A stretch of DNA of 64,000 bases, from assembly GCF_000027225.1 (NCBI RefSeq), contig NC_013892.1:1488001-1552000 (forward strand), written 5' to 3'. The stretch comes from Xenorhabdus bovienii SS-2004. Lineage in GTDB: Bacteria > Pseudomonadota > Gammaproteobacteria > Enterobacterales > Enterobacteriaceae. Made by a program: the position numbers and the translations under genes. Shown here in pieces: positions 23,916 through 31,804 of this stretch (position 1 is the first letter of the stretch; each line of letters begins with the position of its first letter). The notes under the pieces are model-generated. The model was not told where the DNA came from and searched no databases. It saw only the letters and a program-made list of their open reading frames with translations.

Positions 23916-24799
23916 TGCGCCTCTCCTGTCGGTTGCACAGTCAATACCGCGTCGAATTTTTCCGCCCATAAGGGCACTAACTCACAGGCGAGGCGGTGCA
24001 TGGTTTGCGCGGCAGCCGGGCTTTTTCGGGTGGTTTTATACTCAAGGCGATGAACGGGCTGGGCACGGACATGCCCCAGTTTGTAGATATCCAGCAGGTC
24101 TATCCGGGTTTCCAGCAGCTGGTAAACCTGCCTGCCACCCAGTGCGGAAGCGTCATACCGTTGATTATTGATAATGTCAGCCAGTTCACTCAGCGTATCC
24201 CGGTCGAGATTCGTTCCTTCAATCCCGTTGACCAGTATCTGGATAGCCGGCAGCCGGATACCGTAGTGTTCAAAAGGCCGGAGCCGGGTCAGCATCCGCA
24301 GGGTGCCGCGCAGGAACTCGCGGACGTCGGGTAAAATAGGCTTGATAACCCCCAGCACGCCCTGCGTGGCCGCCAGTACAACCAGCTCGTTCATCACGCC
24401 GGTCGCCCCTTTGGAATCAATGAAAATAATATCGTACTGGCTGAAGAGAGGATGTTGCAGGACATTGCGCAGACGCAAACGCCCGTCGGGCGCGTGCAGC
24501 ATTGCCGTGGGCAGGAGTTCATCCGGATCGTTGGAGATCAGAATATCGAGGTTTTTGATAACCGAACGGGAAATGATCTGCTCAGACTGGTTCAGATCTA
24601 CCGTCTGCATCAGCAACTCATATAGTCCGGCAGGCGCTTCATAGTTCAGGGGAAAAATACTGCTGGCAGTGGGTTGCGAATAATCCGCATCAATCAGGAG
24701 AACACGTAAACCGGCATCGGCAAAAAAACCCGCCAGATTGGCGGAGTGAGTCGATTTACCTTCTCCCCCTTTGGGGGAAATTATGGGAAGAATTATCAT
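23912..24799 (-). CDS. parA: ParA/Soj-family partition ATPase
   Basis: About 295 residues, MIILPIISPKGGEGKSTHSA: a deviant Walker A (KGGEGKS) right at the N-terminus, then RVLLIDADYSQPTASS (A'), then DIIFIDSKGATGV (Walker B). It is the outermost gene of the element on this side, 80 bases from the tRNA-Phe att copy, where soj/parA sits in SPI-7 and PAPI-1-type elements. In related elements Soj is needed to keep the excised circle. The start is ATG 24799; a GTG three codons earlier is possible. Confidence 0.92.
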   Translation of the reverse strand: MIILPIISPKGGEGKSTHSANLAGFFADAGLRVLLIDADYSQPTASSIFPLNYEAPAGLYELLMQTVDLNQSEQIISRSVIKNLDILISNDPDELLPTAMLHAPDGRLRLRNVLQHPLFSQYDIIFIDSKGATGVMNELVVLAATQGVLGVIKPILPDVREFLRGTLRMLTRLRPFEHYGIRLPAIQILVNGIEGTNLDRDTLSELADIINNQRYDASALGGRQVYQLLETRIDLLDIYKLGHVRAQPVHRLEYKTTRKSPAAAQTMHRLACELVPLWAEKFDAVLTVQPTGEAQ

Positions 24800-24800
24800 G

Positions 24801-24837
24801 TTGTACACTCAATAAATTCAATTAGTTAAGTGTACAA
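24801..24837. promoter_or_regulatory. Inverted repeat operator in the parA promoter
   Basis: TTGTACACT (24801-24809) and AGTGTACAA (24829-24837) are perfect inverted copies separated by 19 bases. The first touches the parA start codon; a TTGACA-like -35 lies just upstream on the minus strand (24844-24839). A dimeric regulator, possibly ParA or ParB itself, could bind here. Confidence 0.55.
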
Positions 24838-24878
24838 ATTGTCAAATTAGCTAGTTTTACATTTTATTAACTTACGAT

Positions 24879-24927
24879 GGGATTGAAAATCCCCGTGTCC
24901 TTGGTTCGATTCCGAGTCCGGGCACCA
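24879..24927 (+). repeat. Attachment site: 49-bp copy of the tRNA-Phe 3' end
   Basis: GGGATTGAAAATCCCCGTGT through TTCGATTCC to CCGGGCACCA is the 3' part of an enterobacterial tRNA-Phe gene, from the anticodon arm to the CCA. The 5' half of the tRNA is absent. This is therefore a direct-repeat att copy, not a functional tRNA. SPI-7-type ICEs integrate into tRNA-Phe and leave such a copy next to parA. Confidence 0.9.
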
Positions 24928-25286
24928 ATTTTAAAACTCGTTTGTTGAAGTGATATCAATAACTTAACACGTGAGTCAGAAATAAGTGCTGTTAAGCAAA
25001 TGTTAATGAATATAATCTATTACTTTGCGTAAGTTAATAAACTAAAAATAGCCACTCTATACGAAGTCAGGTGAACACAGTTTGTGCTCACCTTTTTGCG
25101 TTGAAAGTAATGATTTCAGTAATTGATTCTGATGTCAAGTCAGGGAATTGTCAGAACTGACCTTTGAGCACACTTCCCGGTTTCTTCGTTTTGTGTCTCC
25201 ACCTCAAAACCATCCCTTAATCCAATGACACAGTCAGGGCAAACCCGCTGATATCCTGCCCTGTTTTTTTACCTCACGTTAACGAA
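24928..25286. other. Intergenic region with two terminators
   Basis: No gene seen. On the plus strand GGTGAACACA-gtt-TGTGCTCACC-TTTTT (about 25069-25096) and CAGGGCA-N15-TGCCCTG-TTTTTTT (25235-25270) are strong intrinsic terminators. The first could be the old terminator of the tRNA-Phe gene. Confidence 0.6.
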
Positions 25287-26294
25287 TTACTCTGCAATAT
25301 CCAGATAAAACGCCAGTTCATTCGCCAGGGTTTTACCCGCGATTTCCATATCGATATCAATATATTCCATCGTGGTCGCCAGACTACGGTGTCCCAGCAA
25401 ACACCTGACCAGCTGCAAATTACGATCGGGAGCCTTCATCAACTCTGTCGCCAGCGTATGACGGAAACGGTGGGGCGAGACGGCAAAACCACACTCTTTA
25501 GACAGGCGGTTAAAGAAAGAACGAAGATGCTGCTTTTCTCTGTCATGATGATACTGATAACTGACATGGCGTCCGTGATAACGAAAACGCAGACGGGTTA
25601 AATCAAACAGTGGATCATTCTCTTTCGCGCCACAGGCTTTTGCCTGTTCAACCAGCTGCACCAGCCGGGGTTTCAGTTGCGGGATCATCGGCACCCGCCA
25701 CTCACTGTGGTTTTTACTGCCTTCCACGCGCAACTCAATGTAACTGTTGTCCAGATTAATATCCCGCAACCGCAGATGCAACAGCTGGTTCAGGCGCATG
25801 CCCGTCAGCCGGAAAGTATCCAATACAGTCAGCCAGTACCCTGTCGGGTATAGGGCACAGCGTCCGCCCCGTGGGGAAGTCTGTAAACGTTCTTCCTCCT
25901 CATACTGCTGCATCCGCAGGTAAATCCCGGTTATCTGAGCTTTACTCAGGGTTTTCTTTTGTTTCTTCTCTTTTTTGACTGACGCGTCATTAAACGGATT
26001 TTTGGGGTGTGACAACAGTTTTCTTTCCATGCCGAAATTAAAAATGGCCCGCAGGTGCGCCACCTTATTGTTCCACGTATACCGGGACTGATTTTTTTCC
26101 GTCAGCAGATGACGCCGCCAGCGCAGGACATCCCGGTGAGTCACGCTCTCCGGCGACTCCGTTTCCCCCAGATACCGGATAAATACCCGCACTACCTTGC
26201 GATAACTCCATTCGGTTGCCGGCCGTAACATCCGTGAGAAGAAATACTCGTCCAGCAACGCATCCCAGCCCATTGTTTCCTCATTATTTAACAT
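25287..26294 (-). CDS. Tyrosine recombinase, XerD-like integrase
   Basis: A 335-residue recombinase. A SAM-like core-binding domain occupies the first ~100 residues (MGWDALLDEYFFSRMLRPAT, SYRKVVRVFIRYLGETESPE). Catalytic residues are visible: Arg in DTFRLTGMRLNQLL (~165), HRFRHTLATELM (~285, H-x-x-R), His in GHRSLATTMEYIDID and Tyr in MEYIDID (~318). All look intact. It lies on the far side of the att copy from parA, so it may belong to a second ICE end. It is shorter than P4-type integrases of SPI-7 and closer to the XerC/D-like recombinases seen elsewhere in these elements. Confidence 0.88.
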   Translation of the reverse strand: MLNNEETMGWDALLDEYFFSRMLRPATEWSYRKVVRVFIRYLGETESPESVTHRDVLRWRRHLLTEKNQSRYTWNNKVAHLRAIFNFGMERKLLSHPKNPFNDASVKKEKKQKKTLSKAQITGIYLRMQQYEEEERLQTSPRGGRCALYPTGYWLTVLDTFRLTGMRLNQLLHLRLRDINLDNSYIELRVEGSKNHSEWRVPMIPQLKPRLVQLVEQAKACGAKENDPLFDLTRLRFRYHGRHVSYQYHHDREKQHLRSFFNRLSKECGFAVSPHRFRHTLATELMKAPDRNLQLVRCLLGHRSLATTMEYIDIDMEIAGKTLANELAFYLDIAE

Positions 26295-26404
26295 ATTATT
26301 GTTTCCTTGGTGTGTAATATTGTGTTCCGGTACAGAAACGTCCCATTAATAAACTGCAAATTAATTAACACGTTAAATTATTTTATTTGTAAGCGTCAAC
26401 TAAA

Positions 26405-27910
26405 CTACACCTTGCTTATCACTTTTTTCCAGGGCAGTAGTTTTTCCAGATCCGGGGTGGGTTGGCATAACTCATCCAGGCAAGTCATGACATAATCGAA
26501 AGGGATCAATCCATTGGCTTTGGCCGTTTCAATGACGCTGTAGAGGATCGCACTGGCTTGTGCACCGCGCGAGGTATGGCTGAACAGCCACGCCTTTCGC
26601 CCGATGACAAACGGTTTGATCGCCCTTTCGGCCCGGTTATTGTCGATTGACAAGCGGCCATCCTCACGATAGCGGATCAGTTTTGCCCATTGATTGCTCA
26701 GATAAGTGACGGCCTCACCCAGCTTGCTTTTGGGGATCACCTGGGATCGGGTTTTAACCAGCCAGGCCGATAACTTATCCCAGATAGGAAGCGCTTTTTC
26801 CTGGCGGATCCGGTATTTTTCTGCCGGGCTTAACCCCTTGACCTGATGCTCGACCCGGTACAGTGACTGGATCAGGCTCAGCGCGATATCGGCTTTGCCC
26901 GTTTTGTTTTTTCCCTGCGCCTGCTTCGCTTCCATAAATTTACGGCGGGCATGGGCCATGCAACCGACCAGCCGGGCACCGGTCTGCTCATAGCCTTGAT
27001 AGCCATCCACCTGCAGATAACCTTGAAAACCGGCGAGATAGTCAGCAGCGCAGGTGCCTGAACGGCTGGCCTGGTGGTCATACAGCACAATATTCGGTGT
27101 GAGCGCCGCCGGTTCGGGGGTATCAGTGCCCACACAATAGACCCACATGTAATGGGTCGTTTTTTCAGACGTCACCACCTTCACCGGGGTTTCATCCGCA
27201 TGGAGAACCGGTTGTTGCAACAGCATTTCCCTGAACCTGGCCACCAACGGCGTAAACAACTGCGCGGATTTTAATATCCAGTCACTCTGGGTCTGGCGGC
27301 TGAGGTCAATGCCATACTGTTTGAACACACTTTCCTGACGGTACAGCGGTAACCCATACTGATATTTACTGGTGATAAGCTGGCTGAGCAGGCTGCTGGT
27401 CGCCATGCCTTTCTTGATGGGCATCGCTGGCAAGGAGGCTTGTTTGACAGGCGTCTGAATGCCGGATTTTTCACATTCACGGCAGGCGTATTTGGGGCGG
27501 ACATGCTCAACCACCCTGATTTGAGCGGGAATGAACAACAGTTTTTCACTGCGATCTGCCCCCATCTGATGCAACCTGCCGCCACAGCACGCACACTGTT
27601 TTTCTTCCTCGGCGATATCATGGAACACGGTTTCGCGCGGTAAATCTTTGGGCAGGGGGTTGCGTGTCGGCTTACGGCGGGGAGGTGTGAGGGTTTCCTG
27701 TGCGGCGGCCGTTTCAGCCGGCAGCGCAATTTCTTCCGCTTCGTTAAACAACTCCCCCTGGCCGGGGAACGCTTCCGAGGAAGCCCCAAACCGTTTTTGT
27801 TGGGCTAAACGGAACTGCTCTTCCAAAAAGGCCAGCCGCTGCGACTGCTTAATCAGCAGCCGTTTCAGTTCAGCGGGGTCATTGGGCAGGGCATCAATAT
27901 CAATTTTCAT
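26405..27910 (-). CDS. tnpC: IS66 transposase TnpC
   Basis: A 501-residue DDE transposase. An N-terminal leucine-rich region (KRLLIKQSQRLAFLEEQFRL) precedes a zinc-binding part (CACCGGRL ... KYACRECEKSG) and the catalytic core: VLHADETPVKV (first Asp, ~240), YLQVDGYQGYE (second, ~298) and GRLSIDNNRAERAIKPF (Glu, ~435). All three acidic positions appear present. The 3' end lies 16 bases from the left terminal repeat. Confidence 0.95.
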   Translation of the reverse strand: MKIDIDALPNDPAELKRLLIKQSQRLAFLEEQFRLAQQKRFGASSEAFPGQGELFNEAEEIALPAETAAAQETLTPPRRKPTRNPLPKDLPRETVFHDIAEEEKQCACCGGRLHQMGADRSEKLLFIPAQIRVVEHVRPKYACRECEKSGIQTPVKQASLPAMPIKKGMATSSLLSQLITSKYQYGLPLYRQESVFKQYGIDLSRQTQSDWILKSAQLFTPLVARFREMLLQQPVLHADETPVKVVTSEKTTHYMWVYCVGTDTPEPAALTPNIVLYDHQASRSGTCAADYLAGFQGYLQVDGYQGYEQTGARLVGCMAHARRKFMEAKQAQGKNKTGKADIALSLIQSLYRVEHQVKGLSPAEKYRIRQEKALPIWDKLSAWLVKTRSQVIPKSKLGEAVTYLSNQWAKLIRYREDGRLSIDNNRAERAIKPFVIGRKAWLFSHTSRGAQASAILYSVIETAKANGLIPFDYVMTCLDELCQPTPDLEKLLPWKKVISKV

Positions 27911-27980
27911 GGGGACATTTTATGCCATCCCCGGCGAAAAAGCGTAATTAATGCCCGTTGGTTTGATGATCATCAAGGGA

Positions 27981-28334
27981 TCAGGCGACATGGCAATCCT
28001 GTACGGAGAAGGGCTGGTGCCCGATGACATCATAACCCGATAACAACCCGTGCAGTTGCTGCTCTGTCAGGGTCAGGGAGGCACTGTTGACGGCGGTGGG
28101 CCATTTGAATTTCGCGTTCTCCAGCCGTTTGTACCAGAGCGCAAATCCGGTTTTATCCCAGTAGAGGATTTTGAGTTTATCCCGCTTCTTGTTGCAAAAG
28201 AGGAATAACGCGGTTTGCGTCGGAGACAGTTGCATTTCCAGCTCCACCCAGACCGCCAGCCCGTTGATGGATTTTCGGAAGTCGATAAATGAGCGGCACA
28301 AATACACCTCCGGCACATCCACAAACATTTTCAT
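27981..28334 (-). CDS. tnpB: IS66 accessory protein TnpB
   Basis: A 117-residue protein, MKMFVDVPEVYLCRSFIDFR then LFLFCNKKRDKLKILYWDKT, the standard IS66 Orf2 (TnpB) signature. It overlaps tnpA by 4 bases. It is needed for transposition together with TnpA, in an unknown way. Confidence 0.95.
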   Translation of the reverse strand: MKMFVDVPEVYLCRSFIDFRKSINGLAVWVELEMQLSPTQTALFLFCNKKRDKLKILYWDKTGFALWYKRLENAKFKWPTAVNSASLTLTEQQLHGLLSGYDVIGHQPFSVQDCHVA

Positions 28335-28660
28335 GCGGCGAGCCCCCGAATAATCGCAATGATAACATGCTTATCCGTGCCGGCAGGAAAACGCAGTGTG
28401 CCATGTGGTGTCTCAAATAAGATGGGGAGTGTGCTGGATGAGGCGGATTTTTTCTGAGCGGTGCTGACTTTAATAAAAGCAGACGGTGAAGCCAGCCCAG
28501 ACGGCTTTTTTGGTGGATGGGAGGTGCGTTGGCGGTGGTGATAGAACCGGGTTGTCGACACACCGATTTTTTGGCAAAACTGCGGGACAGTCAGTTCGGA
28601 TTTTTTCTGCTGTTCAAACAGGTCCCGCCACTCGGCTTGAGTAAACCTGGATTGGCTCAT
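28331..28660 (-). CDS. tnpA: IS66 accessory protein TnpA
   Basis: About 109 residues, MSQSRFTQAEWRDLFEQQKK, with a predicted helix-turn-helix (ELTVPQFCQKIGVSTTRFYH). Start chosen at 28660, although the frame opens at 28705. Ends in an ATGA overlap with tnpB, as usual for this family. Confidence 0.92.
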   Translation of the reverse strand: MSQSRFTQAEWRDLFEQQKKSELTVPQFCQKIGVSTTRFYHHRQRTSHPPKKPSGLASPSAFIKVSTAQKKSASSSTLPILFETPHGTLRFPAGTDKHVIIAIIRGLAA

Positions 28661-28753
28661 GTGAGTTTTTTCCATCATCAGAATAGGTGAAACTATTTTA
28701 ATCAATGGATTTATCCTGGCTAGGTGGGGTTCCCCGTACGCTTACTTTTATTT

Positions 28754-28868
28754 TTCATATAGTGACCTTTTATACATTGCGGAAACAAGGCATTCCGGCA
28801 CTGATGCGGTGCATTTGGATAATTTCAAATCGTTATCGTTACCATTTGTATTATTTTTCATCAGAATT
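28754..28868. other. Intergenic remnant right of the IS66 element
   Basis: About 115 bases between the IS66 target duplication and the stop of the TraI-like gene. No gene or clear signal seen; the bases right of the duplication are AT-rich and probably continue the sequence left of 26389, joined before insertion. Confidence 0.4.
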
Positions 28869-29762
28869 TCATTCCTCCGCCTGAAACAATGACAGTAATG
28901 TCCGGGTATCCTCGGCGGTGTCAGGCGCAGGGGCTGTTCCCGGTGTGACTGGCGGAATAACCGGATCGGGTTCTGATGATGACAGCCTGGTATCGGTAGC
29001 CTGTTTAGCAGATTCAACGGGATTCAGCAGCGGTGACTGCACCTGCTCAGCGGCAGACTGAAGCAGTGAGTCCGTCAACGGGACAGAAGACGGATGTCCG
29101 CCAAGATGCAACATCAGGCACTGCCACGCACCGGGCACTAAAGACAGCCAGGTCACCGCTTCCTCCGGTAACAAACGGGCAGCCAGCAGCGTCTTATAAA
29201 GGACAGGCAGCTCAGGCCCCGGTGCCTGAAACCGGAAGCGGAAACGACGTTCAGGTATCCACAATCCCGGCTGCCAGTGATGCCCGTCTTCCAGTTCCCC
29301 TTCCAGTTGCCGCAGCAGAGGCAGGTGGTAAAACAGCGCCGCCCAGAACACCACCGCCTGCCACAGCAGACTTTGTGCGGCCTGTGTTTCCGGCGCCACC
29401 CCCGGAGGCAACATATGCCCTTTTGCCAGCCGCACGGCACAGGCAGTAAATTGCAGGGTCAGATCGATAAATCCGCCGCGACAAGACCAGATGCCCTCTT
29501 GTGTCGCGGGAACATGCTGCACACGGGCGCATAATTGCCGGAGCGGATCCAGATAGAATTGCTGATACAACCCGGCGGGCAGCGCACTGTTTTCCCACAG
29601 TTGGCGGAGATACTGGCCACGCTCTGAAGTTGCCAGCAGCACCTCTGCTGACTGTGGACGGAAATAACCTCCGGCACCGCGTATTCTTTCAGGCGCTTGC
29701 CCGGGCGCTTTTTGTGACGGGGAAGGGTCACGGGTAAAACGGGATTTAAAACGCTGAAACAT
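28869..29762 (-). CDS. TraI_2/MobH-like domain protein, shortened and lacking the HD signature
   Basis: About 297 residues, start at ATG 29762 after GAGGAAAAG. RIRGAGGYFRPQSAEVLLAT, LPAGLYQQFYLDPLRQLCAR, GFIDLTLQFTACAVRLAKGH and WQAVVFWAALFYHLPLLRQL align in order with the N-terminal TraI_2 region of PFGI-1-class MobH relaxases. There one expects GGLLEHTLE and ALLHDIGK: the His and Asp of the HD metal site read D and LP here. No C-terminal DUF1528-like part is seen; the tail (~230-297) is Pro/Ser-rich. It is probably not an active relaxase, and may be a decayed or repurposed partner. Confidence 0.7.
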   Translation of the reverse strand: MFQRFKSRFTRDPSPSQKAPGQAPERIRGAGGYFRPQSAEVLLATSERGQYLRQLWENSALPAGLYQQFYLDPLRQLCARVQHVPATQEGIWSCRGGFIDLTLQFTACAVRLAKGHMLPPGVAPETQAAQSLLWQAVVFWAALFYHLPLLRQLEGELEDGHHWQPGLWIPERRFRFRFQAPGPELPVLYKTLLAARLLPEEAVTWLSLVPGAWQCLMLHLGGHPSSVPLTDSLLQSAAEQVQSPLLNPVESAKQATDTRLSSSEPDPVIPPVTPGTAPAPDTAEDTRTLLSLFQAEE

Positions 29763-29932
29763 CACTTTTCCTCTTTCGGTTCAGATTTGGCTCAGTGTCG
29801 GTGAATCCCGGCCGGAAGTAAGGAACAACTCTTTTTGCAAAAATGAAAATTAATCTGACCCGGTTCATCTCCTGACTGACAAAATCAGCTTAATTTTCAC
29901 CATAACCCCTTGTATTAACGCCATTTAAAAAC
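29763..29932. other. Intergenic region upstream of the TraI-like gene
   Basis: No gene. AT-rich in 29830-29932, with an imperfect pair AAAATGAAAATTAA / TTAATTTTCACCATA at ~29843 and ~29890, which may hold the promoter of the TraI-like gene. The terminator of the next gene follows directly. Confidence 0.35.
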
Positions 29933-29957
29933 AAAAAAAAAGCGCCCCGAAAGGCGC
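29933..29957 (-). terminator. Terminator of the methylase-like gene
   Basis: Minus strand GCGCC-tttcgg-GGCGC followed by nine T residues, 26 bases after the stop codon. A textbook intrinsic terminator. Confidence 0.92.
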
Positions 29958-29982
29958 AATAGTCATCGTTGAAAAAATGCGT

Positions 29983-30669
29983 TCAGGCGGCGATAAGCTC
30001 CGCCTCCCGCAAACGCTGAGACCAGTTGCCCAGATAATGCGCGGGCGTATAACGGGTTCGCTTGTCACCACCATCATGCAAGGCATTGCCGATGGTGATG
30101 GCGGCCGGAATCCCGGTCAACGAGAACTGGATATAGGCCATCACGGCCGCCAGCGGGTCAATATCAATCGCGTAAACCCACAGGCTGCACAACGGATCGT
30201 GTCCCAGCTCCCGCAATACATCGGCAGCGGCCAGCGTGATACAGCCCGCACCAACACAAGGTTCACACAGAGTGACAAACGGTTGTGTCTGCAACAGCCC
30301 GGCGGCATCCTGCAACTGCATCTGTGCCATCATTCTGGCCACACTCCAGGGGGTAAAGAACTGCTGAAGATCCTTATCACCCAGTTCCAGCTGCATAAAC
30401 ACACTGCCGAGAAAATCACCGGGTTCCTGCACCAGTCCGAGCACCACATGGGAAAACAACTGTACGATCCGGTCAACATCGGCCCGTTCGTACTTGTTAA
30501 TGGTTTTCAGATAATACTGCTCCAGCTCCTCACTGAAACAGTGCTTATTGTGGATCGCTGCCATGGCACAGTTGCAAAAATCCCGGAAGACCTGATAACG
30601 GGTATGATAACGTGCCGTTTGCTTAAACAGTGAAATGAATTCTTTCTGATGATCGGTTCGGGAGGCCAT
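29983..30669 (-). CDS. N6-adenine DNA methylase-like protein, motif IV not seen
   Basis: A 228-residue protein. LQQFFTPWSVARMMAQM (~101-117) and EPCVGAGCITLAAADVL (~136) are motif X/I of gamma-type adenine methylases (HsdM-like), and YAIDIDPLAAVMAYIQFSLT (~165) is the following acidic part. The sequence ends shortly after GNALHDGG without a clear NPPY/F motif: the nearest region reads YLGNWSQRL. It could still bind S-adenosylmethionine but may not methylate DNA. Short proteins like this recur in plasmids and ICEs beside antirestriction genes, fitting its neighbours here. Confidence 0.75.
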   Translation of the reverse strand: MASRTDHQKEFISLFKQTARYHTRYQVFRDFCNCAMAAIHNKHCFSEELEQYYLKTINKYERADVDRIVQLFSHVVLGLVQEPGDFLGSVFMQLELGDKDLQQFFTPWSVARMMAQMQLQDAAGLLQTQPFVTLCEPCVGAGCITLAAADVLRELGHDPLCSLWVYAIDIDPLAAVMAYIQFSLTGIPAAITIGNALHDGGDKRTRYTPAHYLGNWSQRLREAELIAA

Positions 30670-30672
30670 TGG

Positions 30673-30744
30673 GTGTTTTCCTTGCTGAACAAAAAGCGAA
30701 AAAAGGAAAACACGCCCCGAAAAGGGGATCGGTTCCCCTTTCGG
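30673..30744 (-). terminator. Two hairpins between the DUF1281-type and methylase-like genes
   Basis: CCGAAAAGGGGA-tcggt-TCCCCTTTCGG (about 30717-30744, one bulge) and GTGTTTTCC / GGAAAACAC (30673-30713) around a T-rich loop. They precede the methylase start by only 4 bases, so they may act on its translation as well as on read-through. Confidence 0.6.
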
Positions 30745-30788
30745 TTGACATGATAAGTTCGTCTAAAATTAATCAGTGAAACAGCTGG

Positions 30789-31712
30789 TTACTGTCCGAC
30801 TGCGATGGCCGGCAGGGCCAATGCGGCTTCCGTCTGCTCGCCAGTGACCAGATAGAGTGCCGGCCGGTTTTCCCGTCCTGACTGCCCGTGACCGCTGTCC
30901 ACGTGCTCGCCCTGGTCATAGCAATCATAGCCTTTGAGGCTGCCTGACGCATCGCTGTACCAATGACGGATTTCACAGTCAAACATCGCGGACAGTTCCC
31001 CCATCAGCTCCGCCGAAGGCGGTGCCCAGGGAGAATCAAAACGCACGGTTAAACTGCTGACATTCCGGCGCTCCCAGCGGACATGGTGACCAAACGGCCA
31101 TTCCAGCCCGTATTGTTCCTCATAAAACTGCGCTGTGGTGGGAATGCCTTTCAGTAAGCCACTGTTGCCGTTGATTTCGGTGGCCAGATTCGTTGACATC
31201 ATCATCAGCATATCGCAGGGCTGTGCCGCCTGCGGGTACACATTCAGCTTATCCCAGCAGGCCCCGATATCCGGTGTATCAGACCAGCCCACCATACCAA
31301 ACCAGTCGATATACTGGCGGGTCAGCAGACGAGCGATAATATCACGCGCCGCTTCCGGCACCTTGTCCCACTGCATCAGGCTGAGACCGGACTGTCGGTA
31401 CAGGTTATCAATGCGTTTGATATTGTCATTATTCAACGGCACATTATTCTGCAACAACAGCAACCACTGCTCAAAGGCCAGATGCTGCGCCGTTGGCACC
31501 GCCGTGCCGCGCACCAGCGCCGGGTACGGAGTGTAGGTTTGTGGTTTAGTCGGTTTCAGTATCCCCGCACAGCCTGCCAGAAACAGGCGAAGACTTTGTA
31601 ACACCGCCTGACGGTAACGGGGGACTTCTTCCCCGCAGACCCACTGCTGCATTACATCGAGACAAACGGATTTGCCGGTGATTTCCAGTTGATTGGTGCA
31701 CCATTCTGCCAT
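30789..31712 (-). CDS. DUF1281 / Api92-like protein
   Basis: About 307 residues, starting MAEWCTNQLEITGKSVCLDV with GAGG upstream. The opening W-C-x-N-x-L-x-(I/V)-x-G is typical of DUF1281/Api92-like proteins on conjugative elements. The C-terminal part (WERRNVSSLTVRFDSPWAPP, LSAMFDCEIRHWYSDASGSL, KGYDCYDQGEHV) is the ferredoxin-like Api92 domain. It has no known enzymatic function; relatives travel with antirestriction and methylase genes, as here. Confidence 0.8.
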   Translation of the reverse strand: MAEWCTNQLEITGKSVCLDVMQQWVCGEEVPRYRQAVLQSLRLFLAGCAGILKPTKPQTYTPYPALVRGTAVPTAQHLAFEQWLLLLQNNVPLNNDNIKRIDNLYRQSGLSLMQWDKVPEAARDIIARLLTRQYIDWFGMVGWSDTPDIGACWDKLNVYPQAAQPCDMLMMMSTNLATEINGNSGLLKGIPTTAQFYEEQYGLEWPFGHHVRWERRNVSSLTVRFDSPWAPPSAELMGELSAMFDCEIRHWYSDASGSLKGYDCYDQGEHVDSGHGQSGRENRPALYLVTGEQTEAALALPAIAVGQ

Positions 31713-31750
31713 GGTTAAGTTCCTCACTTGAATGATAAGAATAAACAGGA

Positions 31751-31777
31751 GGAACTGCCCACCCAGGGCACAGTTCC
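31751..31777 (-). terminator. Intergenic hairpin before the DUF1281-type gene
   Basis: GGAACTGCCC-accca-GGGCACAGTTCC with one unpaired base, between the CbtA-like and DUF1281-type genes, followed on the minus strand by TCCTCCTGTTTATTC. Part of a series of similar hairpins in this cluster. Confidence 0.5.
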
Positions 31778-31804
31778 CCCGATGGGTAGATTGAACAAAA
31801 AGGA

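Larger units (their letters stand above)
26389..28745 (-). mobile_element. Intact IS66-family insertion sequence with 8-bp target duplication
   Basis: A 2357-bp element with tnpA, tnpB and tnpC on the minus strand. Terminal inverted repeats begin GTAAGCGT at both ends (26389 rightward; 28745 leftward) and share the later CCACC/ACACC part. It is flanked by a perfect TTTTATTT duplication (26381-26388 and 28746-28753), the 8-bp size expected for IS66. All three genes are open, so the element may be recent and active. It separates the recombinase from the TraI-like gene. Confidence 0.95.

Noticed and set aside
24879..24927. Complete tRNA-Phe gene
   Set aside because: Only the 3' part is present; acceptor 5' strand and D arm are missing, so it is an att copy.
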